From contig NZ_JACJPX010000003.1 in NCBI RefSeq assembly GCF_014696315.1, forward strand, positions 124,001 to 188,000: a stretch of 64,000 nucleotides of DNA, given 5' to 3'. Position 1 is the stretch's first letter, and each line of letters opens with the position of its first letter. A program made the translations under genes and the position numbers. Origin of the DNA: Calothrix membranacea FACHB-236. Its GTDB lineage: Bacteria > Cyanobacteriota > Cyanobacteriia > Cyanobacteriales > Nostocaceae. Below, piece after piece: positions 10,151-18,124 of this stretch. The notes below the pieces were generated by a model. The model had not been told where the DNA came from. It searched no databases and worked only from the letters and a program-made list of their open reading frames with translations.

Positions 10151-11314
10151 ATGATTAGTATTTATACTCAAATAGCACAGGGAGAAGCTTGGATTGCTAA
10201 GTATCGCGATCGCCTACCTGTGTTTGTTTATGTTTTAGGATTTACGGAAACTGCTTTGATTCCAGGAATTTCTGCGGCGGGAAAGACTCCAGAAGATAGG
10301 AAGTATACCGCTTGTGCTGATGCAGAATTTCTCTACTACGGTGCTGAACACCAAGCCACATATCCCTTACCACCACTAGCGGCTGGCGCGTCGCCTGTGC
10401 TGATTTCTCGCGCTGTAGTGGAAGCGCTGAAAACTCCTGTTTATTTGTTTAATGCAGGATTACCCTACACCCCAGCAGTTCCCAGCATCGATTTGGGTGG
10501 CTTTCCCGCTAGGTGTTTAAGTCAAGGTAACGCGATGGAATTAGCAACAGTACAGCACTTGCTAGAACAAGGGTTGCTTTGGGGTACTAAACTGGCTGCT
10601 AATCAAGATGGGTATTTAGTTTTAGGGGAATGTGTGGTTGGTGGCACTACTACCGCTTTAGCAATTTTAACTGGCTTAGGCATACCAGCCGAGGGCAAAG
10701 TCAACAGCAGTCATCCTATTTGTAACCATGAGCAAAAATCGGCCTTGGTACAAGCAGGTTTGGAGAAAATGAGACAAAGAGTAAGCAATCTCCAATCCCC
10801 AATTACCAATTACCAACCCAAAGTAGATCCTTTAGAACTGATCGCAGCTGTTGGTGATCCGATGCAGGTAGTTGTGGCGGGAATGGCGATCGCAGCTAGT
10901 CGCAGTTGTGGTGTGTTACTGGCTGGTGGGACGCAAATGCTAGCAGTATACGCTCTGATTAATGCGATCGCTCAAGCTTACAATTTACCTTGGCAACCAG
11001 AAGAAGTAGTAGTGGGTACGACGCGCTGGGTAGCAGAAGATCCCACTGGGGGGACGGTGGAACTAGCCTTAAGTTTAGGTAGACAAGACATGATGAAGGG
11101 TGGAGAAACCCCACCCTTACTAGCTACACAACTGAATTTTACTGATTCTTGTTATCCCCAACTCCAGGCTTACGAGCAGGGCTTTGTTAAAGAAGGTATG
11201 GGCGCTGGAGGATCTGCGATCGCTGCTCATCTTAGTCTAGATTGGCAGCAAAACCAACTTTTGGAAGCCATCGAAAAACAACTTGAGAGATTGAGCAGAT
11301 TCAATCAACAATAG
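10151..11314 (+). CDS. CobT-like protein (TIGR00303 family)
   Basis: Protein of 387 residues related to nicotinate-nucleotide:dimethylbenzimidazole phosphoribosyltransferase (CobT), which activates the lower ligand in cobamide assembly. The cyanobacterial TIGR00303 branch has not been assigned a certain role. Family-like segments are GECVVGGTTTALAILTGLGI, VVVAGMAIAASRSCGVLLAGGTQM and VKEGMGAGGSAIAAHL. The ATG at 10151 is used; the frame is open from a TTG at 10139, but that falls inside a GACCCTT tandem repeat. Around residues 213-223 the coding sequence runs through intergenic-type repeats (CCAATCCCCAATTACCAATT), giving the unusual segment SNLQSPITNYQP. This looks like an in-frame repeat insertion into a surface loop. 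Confidence 0.8.
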   Translation: MISIYTQIAQGEAWIAKYRDRLPVFVYVLGFTETALIPGISAAGKTPEDRKYTACADAEFLYYGAEHQATYPLPPLAAGASPVLISRAVVEALKTPVYLFNAGLPYTPAVPSIDLGGFPARCLSQGNAMELATVQHLLEQGLLWGTKLAANQDGYLVLGECVVGGTTTALAILTGLGIPAEGKVNSSHPICNHEQKSALVQAGLEKMRQRVSNLQSPITNYQPKVDPLELIAAVGDPMQVVVAGMAIAASRSCGVLLAGGTQMLAVYALINAIAQAYNLPWQPEEVVVGTTRWVAEDPTGGTVELALSLGRQDMMKGGETPPLLATQLNFTDSCYPQLQAYEQGFVKEGMGAGGSAIAAHLSLDWQQNQLLEAIEKQLERLSRFNQQ

Positions 11315-11516
11315 CGGATGTCAAGACTCAGCAAGTTTGGATCTATTCTGTTACAAAAGTGACTGATTTTTAGATTGTAAATTGAGAATTTTGGATTGAA
11401 ATCGTCAATATTTACGCAAAAGCTGCTGATTAATTTGGGAAAAATTAAACATCCAAAATTTAAAACCCCGTAGAAGGCTTGGGGTCAACCTAAAAATCTA
11501 AAATTGTTCGACGGAA

Positions 11517-11891
11517 TTAATGAATTCTTTCTCGGAGTAATTGTTCTTCTAAGGCTGCAATGCGATTGTACGCTGCAGTTAATTGTGCTGTTAGTCTTTG
11601 TATTTGAATTTCTGGGGAGATAGTTTTTTCTCCTCCTTGACGATTCATATCGCTGTAAATGCCATCAGCCAATACATCCTTATGTTCCATTTCAGGATTG
11701 TAATTGAGATTTCCCCGAAACTGGTAATGTACAGCTTCGGTATTGTCTGAATAACCATCTCTGGCCTGGGTTTTAGCTAAAGAGCATTCTGATAGAGTTT
11801 GAGTCACTTTACCATCAAGCTCCTCAATCACTTGGCAGAGGTTATCCAGCTTATGGCTCAAAGTCGTGATCTGCTTTTGTAATGGCTCCAT
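11517..11891 (-). CDS. Hypothetical coiled-coil protein
   Basis: A 124-residue protein I do not recognise. Both ends are helical with heptad-like spacing: MEPLQKQITTLSHKLDNLCQ at the N-terminus and QIQRLTAQLTAAYNRIAAL at the C-terminus. The middle is polar and probably loop. It has no signal peptide or membrane segment. It lies alone, read away from the next gene, with no operon partner. Its codon use looks like that of its neighbours, so it is probably real. Confidence 0.6.
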   Translation of the reverse strand: MEPLQKQITTLSHKLDNLCQVIEELDGKVTQTLSECSLAKTQARDGYSDNTEAVHYQFRGNLNYNPEMEHKDVLADGIYSDMNRQGGEKTISPEIQIQRLTAQLTAAYNRIAALEEQLLRERIH

Positions 11892-12690
11892 TTAATACCC
11901 TAATCCGCATATTTTCTCTATGTTATTCAATTTACTGCCGACCTTAAATATACTTATGAATTATTTAATTTTTGCCAACTTCTGTTGGATTGTGAAACTA
12001 AAGTCATTACTTATCTATATATCTCAATATTTTCCTTGGTAGCTCTCAGGATTTTGTTGAGTAAATTTAAGTTTTTGGGATTAATTTTACGATAAATTCT
12101 ATAAAATAGAGATAATTGAAGATTTTGCTGCTTAATAACCAACAAATATGTCCATTCTTATGGGTTTAGCAGCAGAATCTAGTTGAACTTAGACGCAAAA
12201 ATTTTATTTAGACAGGTGTGTAATTACCAGAAGAGTTACAGTTAAAAGTTGGTGTAGTGCTATTGCTAGGGTGAGCTAATAAAATCCGACTCAGCTATTC
12301 CCTAGGCGATCGCGTTTCTCTCTGGTCAGGAGTTTGTAGTATAGTAATCAAATATGCGACGGATACATTCTCTACCAATCATGGGTATTCGACCATATAG
12401 CAGAGAAATCAAGCAGAATTGGGTAATTGAGATAATTAGGGAAAAATATTAAGTAGTAGCCTACTGTTAATTAGAGCAAGCACCACCAAATTTCTACATC
12501 TATCGAAAGTAGGATAAAAACTCAGGAAGCTATGGTTGACTGTTCACAGTTAATAGTCAACAGTCTACTGTTAACGACTCTCAGATGAACAATTGATTTT
12601 TTGGAGTGCCCTCAAGAGTGCAGGTTGTTAAAATTCTGGTATTTCAATGCTTAACATAGGTATAATGCAACATTTCATATCCTATAATCG
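11892..12690. other. Intergenic region with inverted GTTGACT-type repeats
   Basis: About 800 bases without a convincing gene. Near 12535-12580 there is a cluster of GTTGACTGTT / AATAGTCAAC inverted units. These also occur near 18025, 29935 and 33170, so they are a dispersed repeat. The promoter of the solute-binding protein should lie near the right end. Confidence 0.55.
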
Positions 12691-13842
12691 ATGGATCGAC
12701 GGTCGTTTATATTAGCCACAGGTACACTGGCAATTTCACAACTACTTATTGGCTGTGGCGGAAGCAACCAGACGCAGCTGAAAGTACAGCTATTAAAAGG
12801 TTCCATACCTGGCCAGGTAGTTAATCAATTTCAGAAAAACTTGCAGCGACAGATAGAGTCAAAATTTACTCCTGTCGATCAAATACAAGATTTATTTAAA
12901 CAATTGCAAAGTTGGCAAGAAAAGCCAAAAACTAGCGATGAGCAAGGATGGAGCCGATTTATCCCATTTCAGGAAAACCAAAAAACGCCTGTAGCTGACT
13001 TAGTCACATTGGGAGATTATTGGCTGAAAGCGGCGATTCAACAAAATCTAGTTGAGCCAATAAATCAAGGACAAATAAAACAGTGGTCGGCTGTAGAGGA
13101 AAAGTGGAAGCAACTGGTAACGCGCAACGACCAAGGTAATCCCGATCCGCAAGGGAAAGTTTGGGCGGCTCCTTACCGCTGGGGTAATACAGTATTAATT
13201 TATGATCGCCAAAAGTTCCAAAAATTGGGATGGACACCCCAAGATTGGAGTGATTTGTGGCGAGAGGAAGTGCGATCGCACATTTCTCTACTCAATCACC
13301 CACGAGAAGTAATTGGTCTAGTTTTAAAGAAATTAGGAAAATCTTACAATACCGAGAATCTTGACCAAGTACCAAACTTGGAAACAGAATTACGAACATT
13401 AAATCAACAAGTTAAATTCTACGATTCTCGAACCTACCTAGAACCCTTAATTGTTGGTGACACCTGGCTAGCGCTGGCTTGGTCTGAGGATGCAACGCCA
13501 GTATTATTGCGTTATCCCCAACTAGCAGCAGCTATCCCCCAATCGGGAACATCATTATGGGCTGATCTATGGGTACGTCCCAAAGGTGCTGTTAAAGATG
13601 ATTTATTAAATAGATGGATCGATTTTTGTTTACAACCCGCGATCGCTAAACAAATTGCGATCCTCACCAAAACTAACTCGCCAACTGCAACAAATATTGC
13701 AGCTTCAGATATTCAGGAACCATTGATCAGTCTTTTAGTGAATAATCCTGCAGTTTTCGATAAAAGCGAATTTTTGCTCCCCTTGTCTGATTCTGCGACA
13801 AAGCAATACGAAACTTTGTTTACCAAAATCAAGCAAGGATAA
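12691..13842 (+). CDS. Extracellular solute-binding lipoprotein (PotD-like)
   Basis: Periplasmic binding component of an ABC importer, 383 residues, polyamine/PotD-like fold. The N-terminus MDRRSFILATGTLAISQLLI has a twin-arginine-like DRRSF motif and ends in a lipobox LLIGC, so the protein is probably Tat-exported and lipid-anchored at Cys22. Binding-protein-like segments are GKVWAAPYRWGNTVLIYDRQKF and GDTWLALAWSEDATPVL, similar to the PotD substrate cleft. No permease or ATPase gene lies nearby, so its partners and substrate are unknown. Many cyanobacteria carry such isolated binding proteins. Confidence 0.8.
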   Translation: MDRRSFILATGTLAISQLLIGCGGSNQTQLKVQLLKGSIPGQVVNQFQKNLQRQIESKFTPVDQIQDLFKQLQSWQEKPKTSDEQGWSRFIPFQENQKTPVADLVTLGDYWLKAAIQQNLVEPINQGQIKQWSAVEEKWKQLVTRNDQGNPDPQGKVWAAPYRWGNTVLIYDRQKFQKLGWTPQDWSDLWREEVRSHISLLNHPREVIGLVLKKLGKSYNTENLDQVPNLETELRTLNQQVKFYDSRTYLEPLIVGDTWLALAWSEDATPVLLRYPQLAAAIPQSGTSLWADLWVRPKGAVKDDLLNRWIDFCLQPAIAKQIAILTKTNSPTATNIAASDIQEPLISLLVNNPAVFDKSEFLLPLSDSATKQYETLFTKIKQG

Positions 13843-14153
13843 AAACTCAACCCTCAAGGGGATGGATTTTCGGCGCTTTCAATCAAATAAATTACCCTTA
13901 TAATGTTCGCTTAAAGACTAGCTTGACAGCGGAAAATAACTAATTCGGCGGATATAAGATGAAAGGATGTTTGACGGGCGCAACATTATTGTGTCCTGTC
14001 TATCTCATTTATCTTTATAACCCTGTAATTCCTGGCAAATGCCGATGCTGTAAATTCTTTACATGAGATATAATGCTGCTTTAAACTGTGTAACCAATAT
14101 TACTAAATAATTACAACCATTATTTACTAAGTTAACCCAAGGTGTGACTAACT
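13843..14153. other. Short intergenic region, no gene seen
   Basis: About 310 bases between two rightward genes. No gene, strong hairpin or operator is evident. The last 100 bases are AT-rich and probably contain the promoter of the small MazG-like gene. Confidence 0.4.
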
Positions 14154-14423
14154 ATGCAATTAAACGATTATCAAAAAAAAGTAGAGGCAACTAATAATGA
14201 TAGTGATTATAACTATGAGGTAAAAATCTCTTCCACAGCAGGGATGGTATTAACCCAAGCTGAGGAGATTAACGAAATGATAGATAAATTATTAGTAGAT
14301 TTCAAACCAATAGACCGCGAAAAACTCACTAAGAAATTAAGCGGACTTTTGTATTGGACTGTAGTTTTAATGACTCACTTTGATGTAAATATTGAGGATA
14401 TTGCCAAAAGGTCACTTGATTAA
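14154..14423 (+). CDS. Small MazG-like protein with degenerate active site
   Basis: Protein of 89 residues. It starts with the LNDYQKKVEAT motif and ends with LLYWTVVLMTHFDVNIEDIAKRSLD, as in MazG-type nucleotide pyrophosphohydrolases (usual ending DVLWYLAALADELGISLEEIA). The first metal-binding helix keeps acidic residues (AEEINEMIDKLL). In the second helix the acidic pair that normally precedes the LWY motif is replaced (KKLSGLLYWT). Hydrolase activity is therefore doubtful, and a binding or regulatory role is possible. The family assignment rests on motif similarity from memory. Confidence 0.55.
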   Translation: MQLNDYQKKVEATNNDSDYNYEVKISSTAGMVLTQAEEINEMIDKLLVDFKPIDREKLTKKLSGLLYWTVVLMTHFDVNIEDIAKRSLD

Positions 14424-14632
14424 AAATAACGCTTTAATCACTTTGAATTCATCTAATAATCAGGCTGACTTAGCAAAAATTTCAATACATTTTTTTAACC
14501 TGAGCAAATACGGTCAAAAAATTATTTTGTATATTAAATTTTATCAATATTTTTTAATTTGCTAACACTGATGAATTGGTGCGTTGCGCTGCGCGACAAC
14601 ACACCCTACTTATTTATTTAAAAAAGTATTGT

Positions 14633-14836
14633 TTAGGAAAGCCTTTTTGCTTCTACAGTCTGCGGTAATTGTAAAGGTTCTGATAAATTTGGAATTGCTA
14701 ATTCCCAACCGTTTGCTAAGGTAAAAATTTTACCTTCCGAACCCTCTGTTTGGCTGACCACTTCTTCCTCAAGGTCTTTTTTAGCAACATAGACTAATAA
14801 CTGTCCAGCAGAATTCTGACGCAGCATTACTTTCAT
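14633..14836 (-). CDS. nifT: NifT/FixU protein
   Basis: Small protein of 67 residues of the NifT/FixU family, found in most nif clusters. Its precise role in nitrogenase maturation is not settled. The start MKVMLRQNSAGQLLVYVAKKDLEE and the segment LANGWELAIP match the family, and the length is typical (65-75). Its ATG overlaps the stop of nifZ by four bases (ATGA), implying translational coupling in a nifV-nifZ-nifT unit. The unit is read away from nifB. Confidence 0.9.
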   Translation of the reverse strand: MKVMLRQNSAGQLLVYVAKKDLEEEVVSQTEGSEGKIFTLANGWELAIPNLSEPLQLPQTVEAKRLS

Positions 14837-15126
14837 TTAGCTTCCTCAACAATTTCTAATTCTTTTTTACGACAACCGACTATTAAACCTTTTTCAATAA
14901 AATGCACTGCATAAATATAGGAATTTTGCAAAAATGTTCCTATACTGACGATGTATCCAATTTCTCCTTTTTTGGCTAGAGTTGCCCCAATTTCTTGACC
15001 GGGATATGTGCCATCATTACGGATCAGTTTGCGAGTTCTGACTTTTGAGCCAATTTCAAAAGCTGGTGGTAAATCAAGTTCTAATTCGTCTAATTGCATA
15101 GGATTTATATCAATTTCAAAACTCAT
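14833..15126 (-). CDS. nifZ: NifZ nitrogenase maturation protein
   Basis: NifZ is needed for formation of the second P-cluster in the MoFe protein. This copy has 97 residues. The family core is visible: FEIGSKVRTRKLIRNDGTYPG followed by GEIGYIVSIGTFLQNSYIYAVHF and the ending GLIVGCRKKELE. It lies 17 bases after nifV and overlaps nifT by four bases. Some bacterial NifZ proteins carry a longer C-terminal tail that is absent here, as in other cyanobacteria. Confidence 0.92.
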   Translation of the reverse strand: MSFEIDINPMQLDELELDLPPAFEIGSKVRTRKLIRNDGTYPGQEIGATLAKKGEIGYIVSIGTFLQNSYIYAVHFIEKGLIVGCRKKELEIVEEAK

Positions 15127-15143
15127 CCAAAATCAAAATTGAA

Positions 15144-16259
15144 TCACCTTTCAGATGGAACTAAACTCAATAGTTCTTGCATATTTAGACTGCGTTTATT
15201 TTCTACAGATTGTTGCCGTACTGCATCTAAAATGGATTGGGTTTCATCTGGGTTTAAGTTGATCCCTTGTTGCCGTAGTAAGTTAGCTACCAAATGCCGA
15301 CCCGAATGTTTACCCACAACTAAGCGTCTTTCCCAGCCTACTTCTTCTGGTGCAAAAGGTTCGTAAGTCACAGGGTTTTGCAAAACGCCATGAGCGTGAA
15401 TTCCAGATTCATGAGCAAAGGTATTTTCGCCAACGATCGCTTTCCAAGGAGGTACATGACAACCGGAGGCTGTGGCTACTATTCGCGAAAGTTCCAATAA
15501 CCGAGTGGTATCAATTCCTAAATCGATTTCTTGAAGGCGTTTGAGCGCCATCACCACTTCTTCTAAGGCGGCGTTACCAGCTCTTTCCCCCAAGCCGTTA
15601 ACGGTTGTATTCACCGATAAAGCGCCAGCTTGCAACCCAGCTAAAGCATTTGCGGTTGCTAAACCGAAATCATTATGGGTGTGCATTTCCACTGGGATTG
15701 ATAAATACATCACCAATTGATGAACTCTGGTGTATGTAGTAAAGGAGTCGAGAATGCCGATAGTGTCGCAAAAGCGAAACCTGGACGCACCCCATTCTTG
15801 AGCATAAAGCGCTACATCTAAGAGGAATTTTTCATCGGCTCTAGAAGAATCTTCACCACCTACAGCTACCCAAAGACCGCGATCGCGTGCAAAGCTAATT
15901 GCATCTTTGAGTTTTTTTAACATCAAGCGCCACTGTCCGTGAAATTTGGCAGCAATTTGAATTTCGGAAACAGGAACGGATATATGTACGCGCTGCAACC
16001 CACAGGCGATGGAAGCCTGAATATCTGAGATATTCGCGCGATTCCAGCCTAAAAGTTGAGCTGTTAAACCCAAGCGAGAAATTGCGGCGATCGCTTGGGT
16101 TTCCACTTCACCCATTGCGGGAATACCTACTTCTAATTCACCTACACCAATAGCGTCCAATAATTTAGCGATCGCTACTTTTTCCTCAACATTAAAGGCT
16201 ACACCCGCCGCTTGTTCTCCATCCCTTAGTGTAGTATCGTTAACAATGATCGCATTCAT
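15144..16259 (-). CDS. nifV: Homocitrate synthase NifV
   Basis: NifV condenses acetyl-CoA with 2-oxoglutarate to give homocitrate, the organic ligand of FeMo-co. The protein is 371 residues from the ATG at 16259 ([20 protein letters not shown]). A TTG three codons upstream is less likely, and an AAGAGG ribosome site lies 11 bases before the ATG. The DTTLRDGEQ motif binds metal and 2-oxoacid. The HTHND segment ([17 protein letters not shown]) and the [15 protein letters not shown] motif are the DRE-TIM family signatures. Absence of the leucine-regulated C-terminal domain separates it from isopropylmalate synthase. It is the first recognisable nif gene of the leftward unit. Confidence 0.95.
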   Translation of the reverse strand: MNAIIVNDTTLRDGEQAAGVAFNVEEKVAIAKLLDAIGVGELEVGIPAMGEVETQAIAAISRLGLTAQLLGWNRANISDIQASIACGLQRVHISVPVSEIQIAAKFHGQWRLMLKKLKDAISFARDRGLWVAVGGEDSSRADEKFLLDVALYAQEWGASRFRFCDTIGILDSFTTYTRVHQLVMYLSIPVEMHTHNDFGLATANALAGLQAGALSVNTTVNGLGERAGNAALEEVVMALKRLQEIDLGIDTTRLLELSRIVATASGCHVPPWKAIVGENTFAHESGIHAHGVLQNPVTYEPFAPEEVGWERRLVVGKHSGRHLVANLLRQQGINLNPDETQSILDAVRQQSVENKRSLNMQELLSLVPSER

Positions 16260-16346
16260 AATGCCCAACGCCTCTTGTAGGATTTTAGCTTTTCCCCTGG
16301 GGATTAATTGCTATTAGCAATAGTGGTATGATGAATTACTCAAAAT

Positions 16347-16439
16347 TTATTTCTTGGCTCGTAGCAATAAATAGCCAAAGTATGTATTCACAATTGCAGG
16401 AATAACTATCAAACTGATACTGGCAAGTAATACTGTCAT
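16347..16439 (-). CDS. Thirty-residue single-span membrane peptide next to nifV
   Basis: A very short ORF: ATG at 16439, TAA at 16347, 30 residues. The N-terminus MTVLLASISLIVIPAIVN runs on to YFGYLLLRAKK, giving one hydrophobic helix with a basic cytoplasmic tail. A good ribosome-binding site (GAGGAA, about nine bases upstream) precedes the ATG. It sits between the 86-residue ORF and nifV on the same strand, with gaps of about 40 and 90 bases, so it is probably in their operon. Size and topology recall the tiny subunits of respiratory or photosynthetic complexes, but I recognise no family. Confidence 0.55.
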   Translation of the reverse strand: MTVLLASISLIVIPAIVNTYFGYLLLRAKK

Positions 16440-16480
16440 GATGCTAGCTTCCTCATGAGTAAATTTTCATCAGCGAGTAA

Positions 16481-16741
16481 TTAATAATTCACTTCTGCTG
16501 TACAGGATTTTTCTAGCCAATCGAGTAACTCTTGCCGATCAGCGAAAGAATTGTGGGCATGACTGCGAACAAAAAGAGCTGCGATCGCATGATTAAAACC
16601 CACCATCACAGAATGATCTGCTGGCGACCGACAAGGAATCATTAAATCTTGTAAGTGCTGATAAATTCGCCAGCGATCGCTAACAGGTATCTCGGAAATT
16701 TGCGTATTAAGATTACAAGTAGGAGGCTTAAACATAAGCAA
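16481..16741 (-). CDS. Conserved-looking small protein upstream of nifV
   Basis: Protein of 86 residues that I cannot assign with certainty. It reads MLMFKPPTCNLNTQISEIPVS and then has a helical region (DRWRIYQHLQDLMIPC) and a His/Ala-rich part (AIAALFVRSHAHNSF) ending DRQELLDWLEKSC. It resembles the small Asr-type hypothetical proteins found in cyanobacterial nif regions, but I cannot name a family. It is the first gene of the leftward unit leading to nifVZT, and its promoter must lie in the large gap to nifB. A nitrogen-fixation role is inferred from position only. Confidence 0.6.
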   Translation of the reverse strand: MLMFKPPTCNLNTQISEIPVSDRWRIYQHLQDLMIPCRSPADHSVMVGFNHAIAALFVRSHAHNSFADRQELLDWLEKSCTAEVNY

Positions 16742-16898
16742 AATGCCTGTAGAAAATTTTGATTCTTAATTATTTATGAGTCATGCTCAAAAATTTGAAT
16801 TTATACCTATTCAACAATCACTAATTAACTACTACACTTAAAAATCTATGTAGTATTGGTGATAATTATCGTTATTAAAGAAAACAGTACTTTTGTAC

Positions 16899-16918
16899 AG
16901 ACGCGATTAATCGCGTCT
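16899..16918. repeat. Dispersed palindrome AGACGCGATTAATCGCGTCT
   Basis: Second copy of the palindrome seen at 9959 and 59091. It lies between the divergent nifV and nifB units and can form a perfect hairpin. Confidence 0.85.
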
Positions 16919-17090
16919 CTTTTGACTTCTAAGGCAGCGGTACTAGTCTATTTCTATCCCGCCCAGTTTATAAGAACTAGTTATACCAGGTGACTCTAAC
17001 CATACCAGTGCATTCATTAGCCTGTACTCAATTACTATCAATCCTGATTTCATCAGAATTTACAAGCAGAAAAAATTTTTTTTCCCCCAA

Positions 17091-17113
17091 GGTACTAGTA
17101 TTTATCAAAGTCA
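17091..17113 (-). promoter_or_regulatory. Composite element pointing toward the nifV unit
   Basis: Read on the minus strand it contains TGACTTTG and then ATAAATACTAGTACC. This matches the right half of the elements before nifB (AATACTAGTACC) and weakly the left half. It lies about 350 bases before the 86-residue ORF, in the same orientation as that operon. A weaker half-site, GGTACTAGT, is at 16939-16947. Confidence 0.5.
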
Positions 17114-17578
17114 ATAGTCAGTACTTATTTATTTCAAAATGAAAGTCCCATAGGGATTTGACCGAATTTTGATTTTATTTGCTGGCATATAAATTTGTAC
17201 TCATCTTCATCTTAGATGAAATGTATTAAACAATAATTTTCTGTATCTGAAGTTACGATTTCCTATGATTTGTTTTCCTGAAGTAGTTTCATGGGGTAAA
17301 AGCCTCAACGGGAGTGACCCCGCACATAATTAGCTCAACTTTGTGATGCTCTGCATAAACAAAAAATCCCGCAAGTATGAAAACAGTGGTTCTGTATCTC
17401 ATGACACGATTTTTGGTTAAGTTATTTTAAAATTAAATTTTTCCATGAGAAAAGTGTTATTTTGGATACGGAATTGAATTTCGCTTAACGACTGGGGCAG
17501 TGTTTGGTTAACTACTCCAGTTATTTATCTCTCAAATACCCAAATAACTAGTGTTTTGGGTAGCGATAGAGCAATATC

Positions 17579-17600
17579 TGAGTACAGATAAAACTCAACC
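17579..17600 (+). promoter_or_regulatory. Candidate CnfR element, copy 1 upstream of nifB
   Basis: TGAGTACAG followed by ATAAAACTCAACC. The first eight bases equal the TGAGTACA core I recall as required in nifB promoters of Anabaena variabilis. Copies 2 and 3 follow within 120 bases in the same orientation. Confidence 0.55.
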
Positions 17601-17650
17601 AAAAAACACCTCAAATTAGACTCAAACTCTTGTTAGTGCTAGGTTCAAGG

Positions 17651-17672
17651 CGAGTACAGAAATACTTGAACC
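17651..17672 (+). promoter_or_regulatory. Candidate CnfR element, copy 2 upstream of nifB
   Basis: CGAGTACAG followed by AAATACTTGAACC. It aligns base for base over most of its length with the minus-strand element at 56518-56539 between coxBAC and cnfR. Confidence 0.6.
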
Positions 17673-17683
17673 CCTTCATCATA

Positions 17684-17717
17684 AATACTCGTACCTAGTG
17701 CAGAAAATACTAGTACC
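17684..17717 (+). promoter_or_regulatory. Candidate CnfR element, copy 3 with a tandem half-site
   Basis: Two tandem right halves, AATACTCGTACC at 17684 and AATACTAGTACC at 17706, are spaced 22 bases apart (two helical turns). The second is preceded by TAGTGCAGAA, a degenerate left half. Confidence 0.6.
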
Positions 17718-17777
17718 TATCCCTAAAAACTTTTTTTAAAATTTTTGCAAAGCTTGGCAAGTATCAGTTTCACTTTT

Positions 17778-17787
17778 TGAGTACAAG
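17778..17787 (+). promoter_or_regulatory. TGAGTACAAG element proximal to nifB
   Basis: TGAGTACAAG lies about 340 bases before the nifB ATG. It is the closest match in the window to the TGAGTACAAAA sequence I recall from nifB promoter work in Anabaena variabilis. If the transcript starts near 17840, it would be in an activator position. Confidence 0.5.
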
Positions 17788-18124
17788 CTTAATAAGTTTA
17801 ATAAATTATAAAAAACACTCACAACTTCCGCTTGTGAAGCTGCTGCTATAAATAAAACATGTAGCGCACAACACCCAAGGCACTAACAAAAATGTATCGC
17901 TAAATACTGAATGCACTAACCAAGACCCGACAGTTATAACTATCAAAAGTTGTAGCGAGAAGTAATTGAAGATGCGATATTAGCTGTTCCACATTTTATT
18001 TACATATTTAATGGTGTGGATTTTTGACCGTTGACAGTTAACCGTTAATAGTCAACTAACTTGGCTGAGATTGAAAGCATCTTCCATAATGCCAGCCCCC
18101 AACTCTAATACGTAGCGAAATTCA

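Larger units (their letters stand above)
16742..18124. promoter_or_regulatory. Long divergent control region between the nifV unit and nifB
   Basis: A 1.4 kb stretch with no convincing gene. It contains at least five copies of a composite element described separately, one dispersed palindrome (16899) and AT-rich tracts. Long untranslated leaders upstream of nifB are known for Anabaena variabilis nif clusters, so the promoter of nifB may lie several hundred bases before its ATG. Confidence 0.7.
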
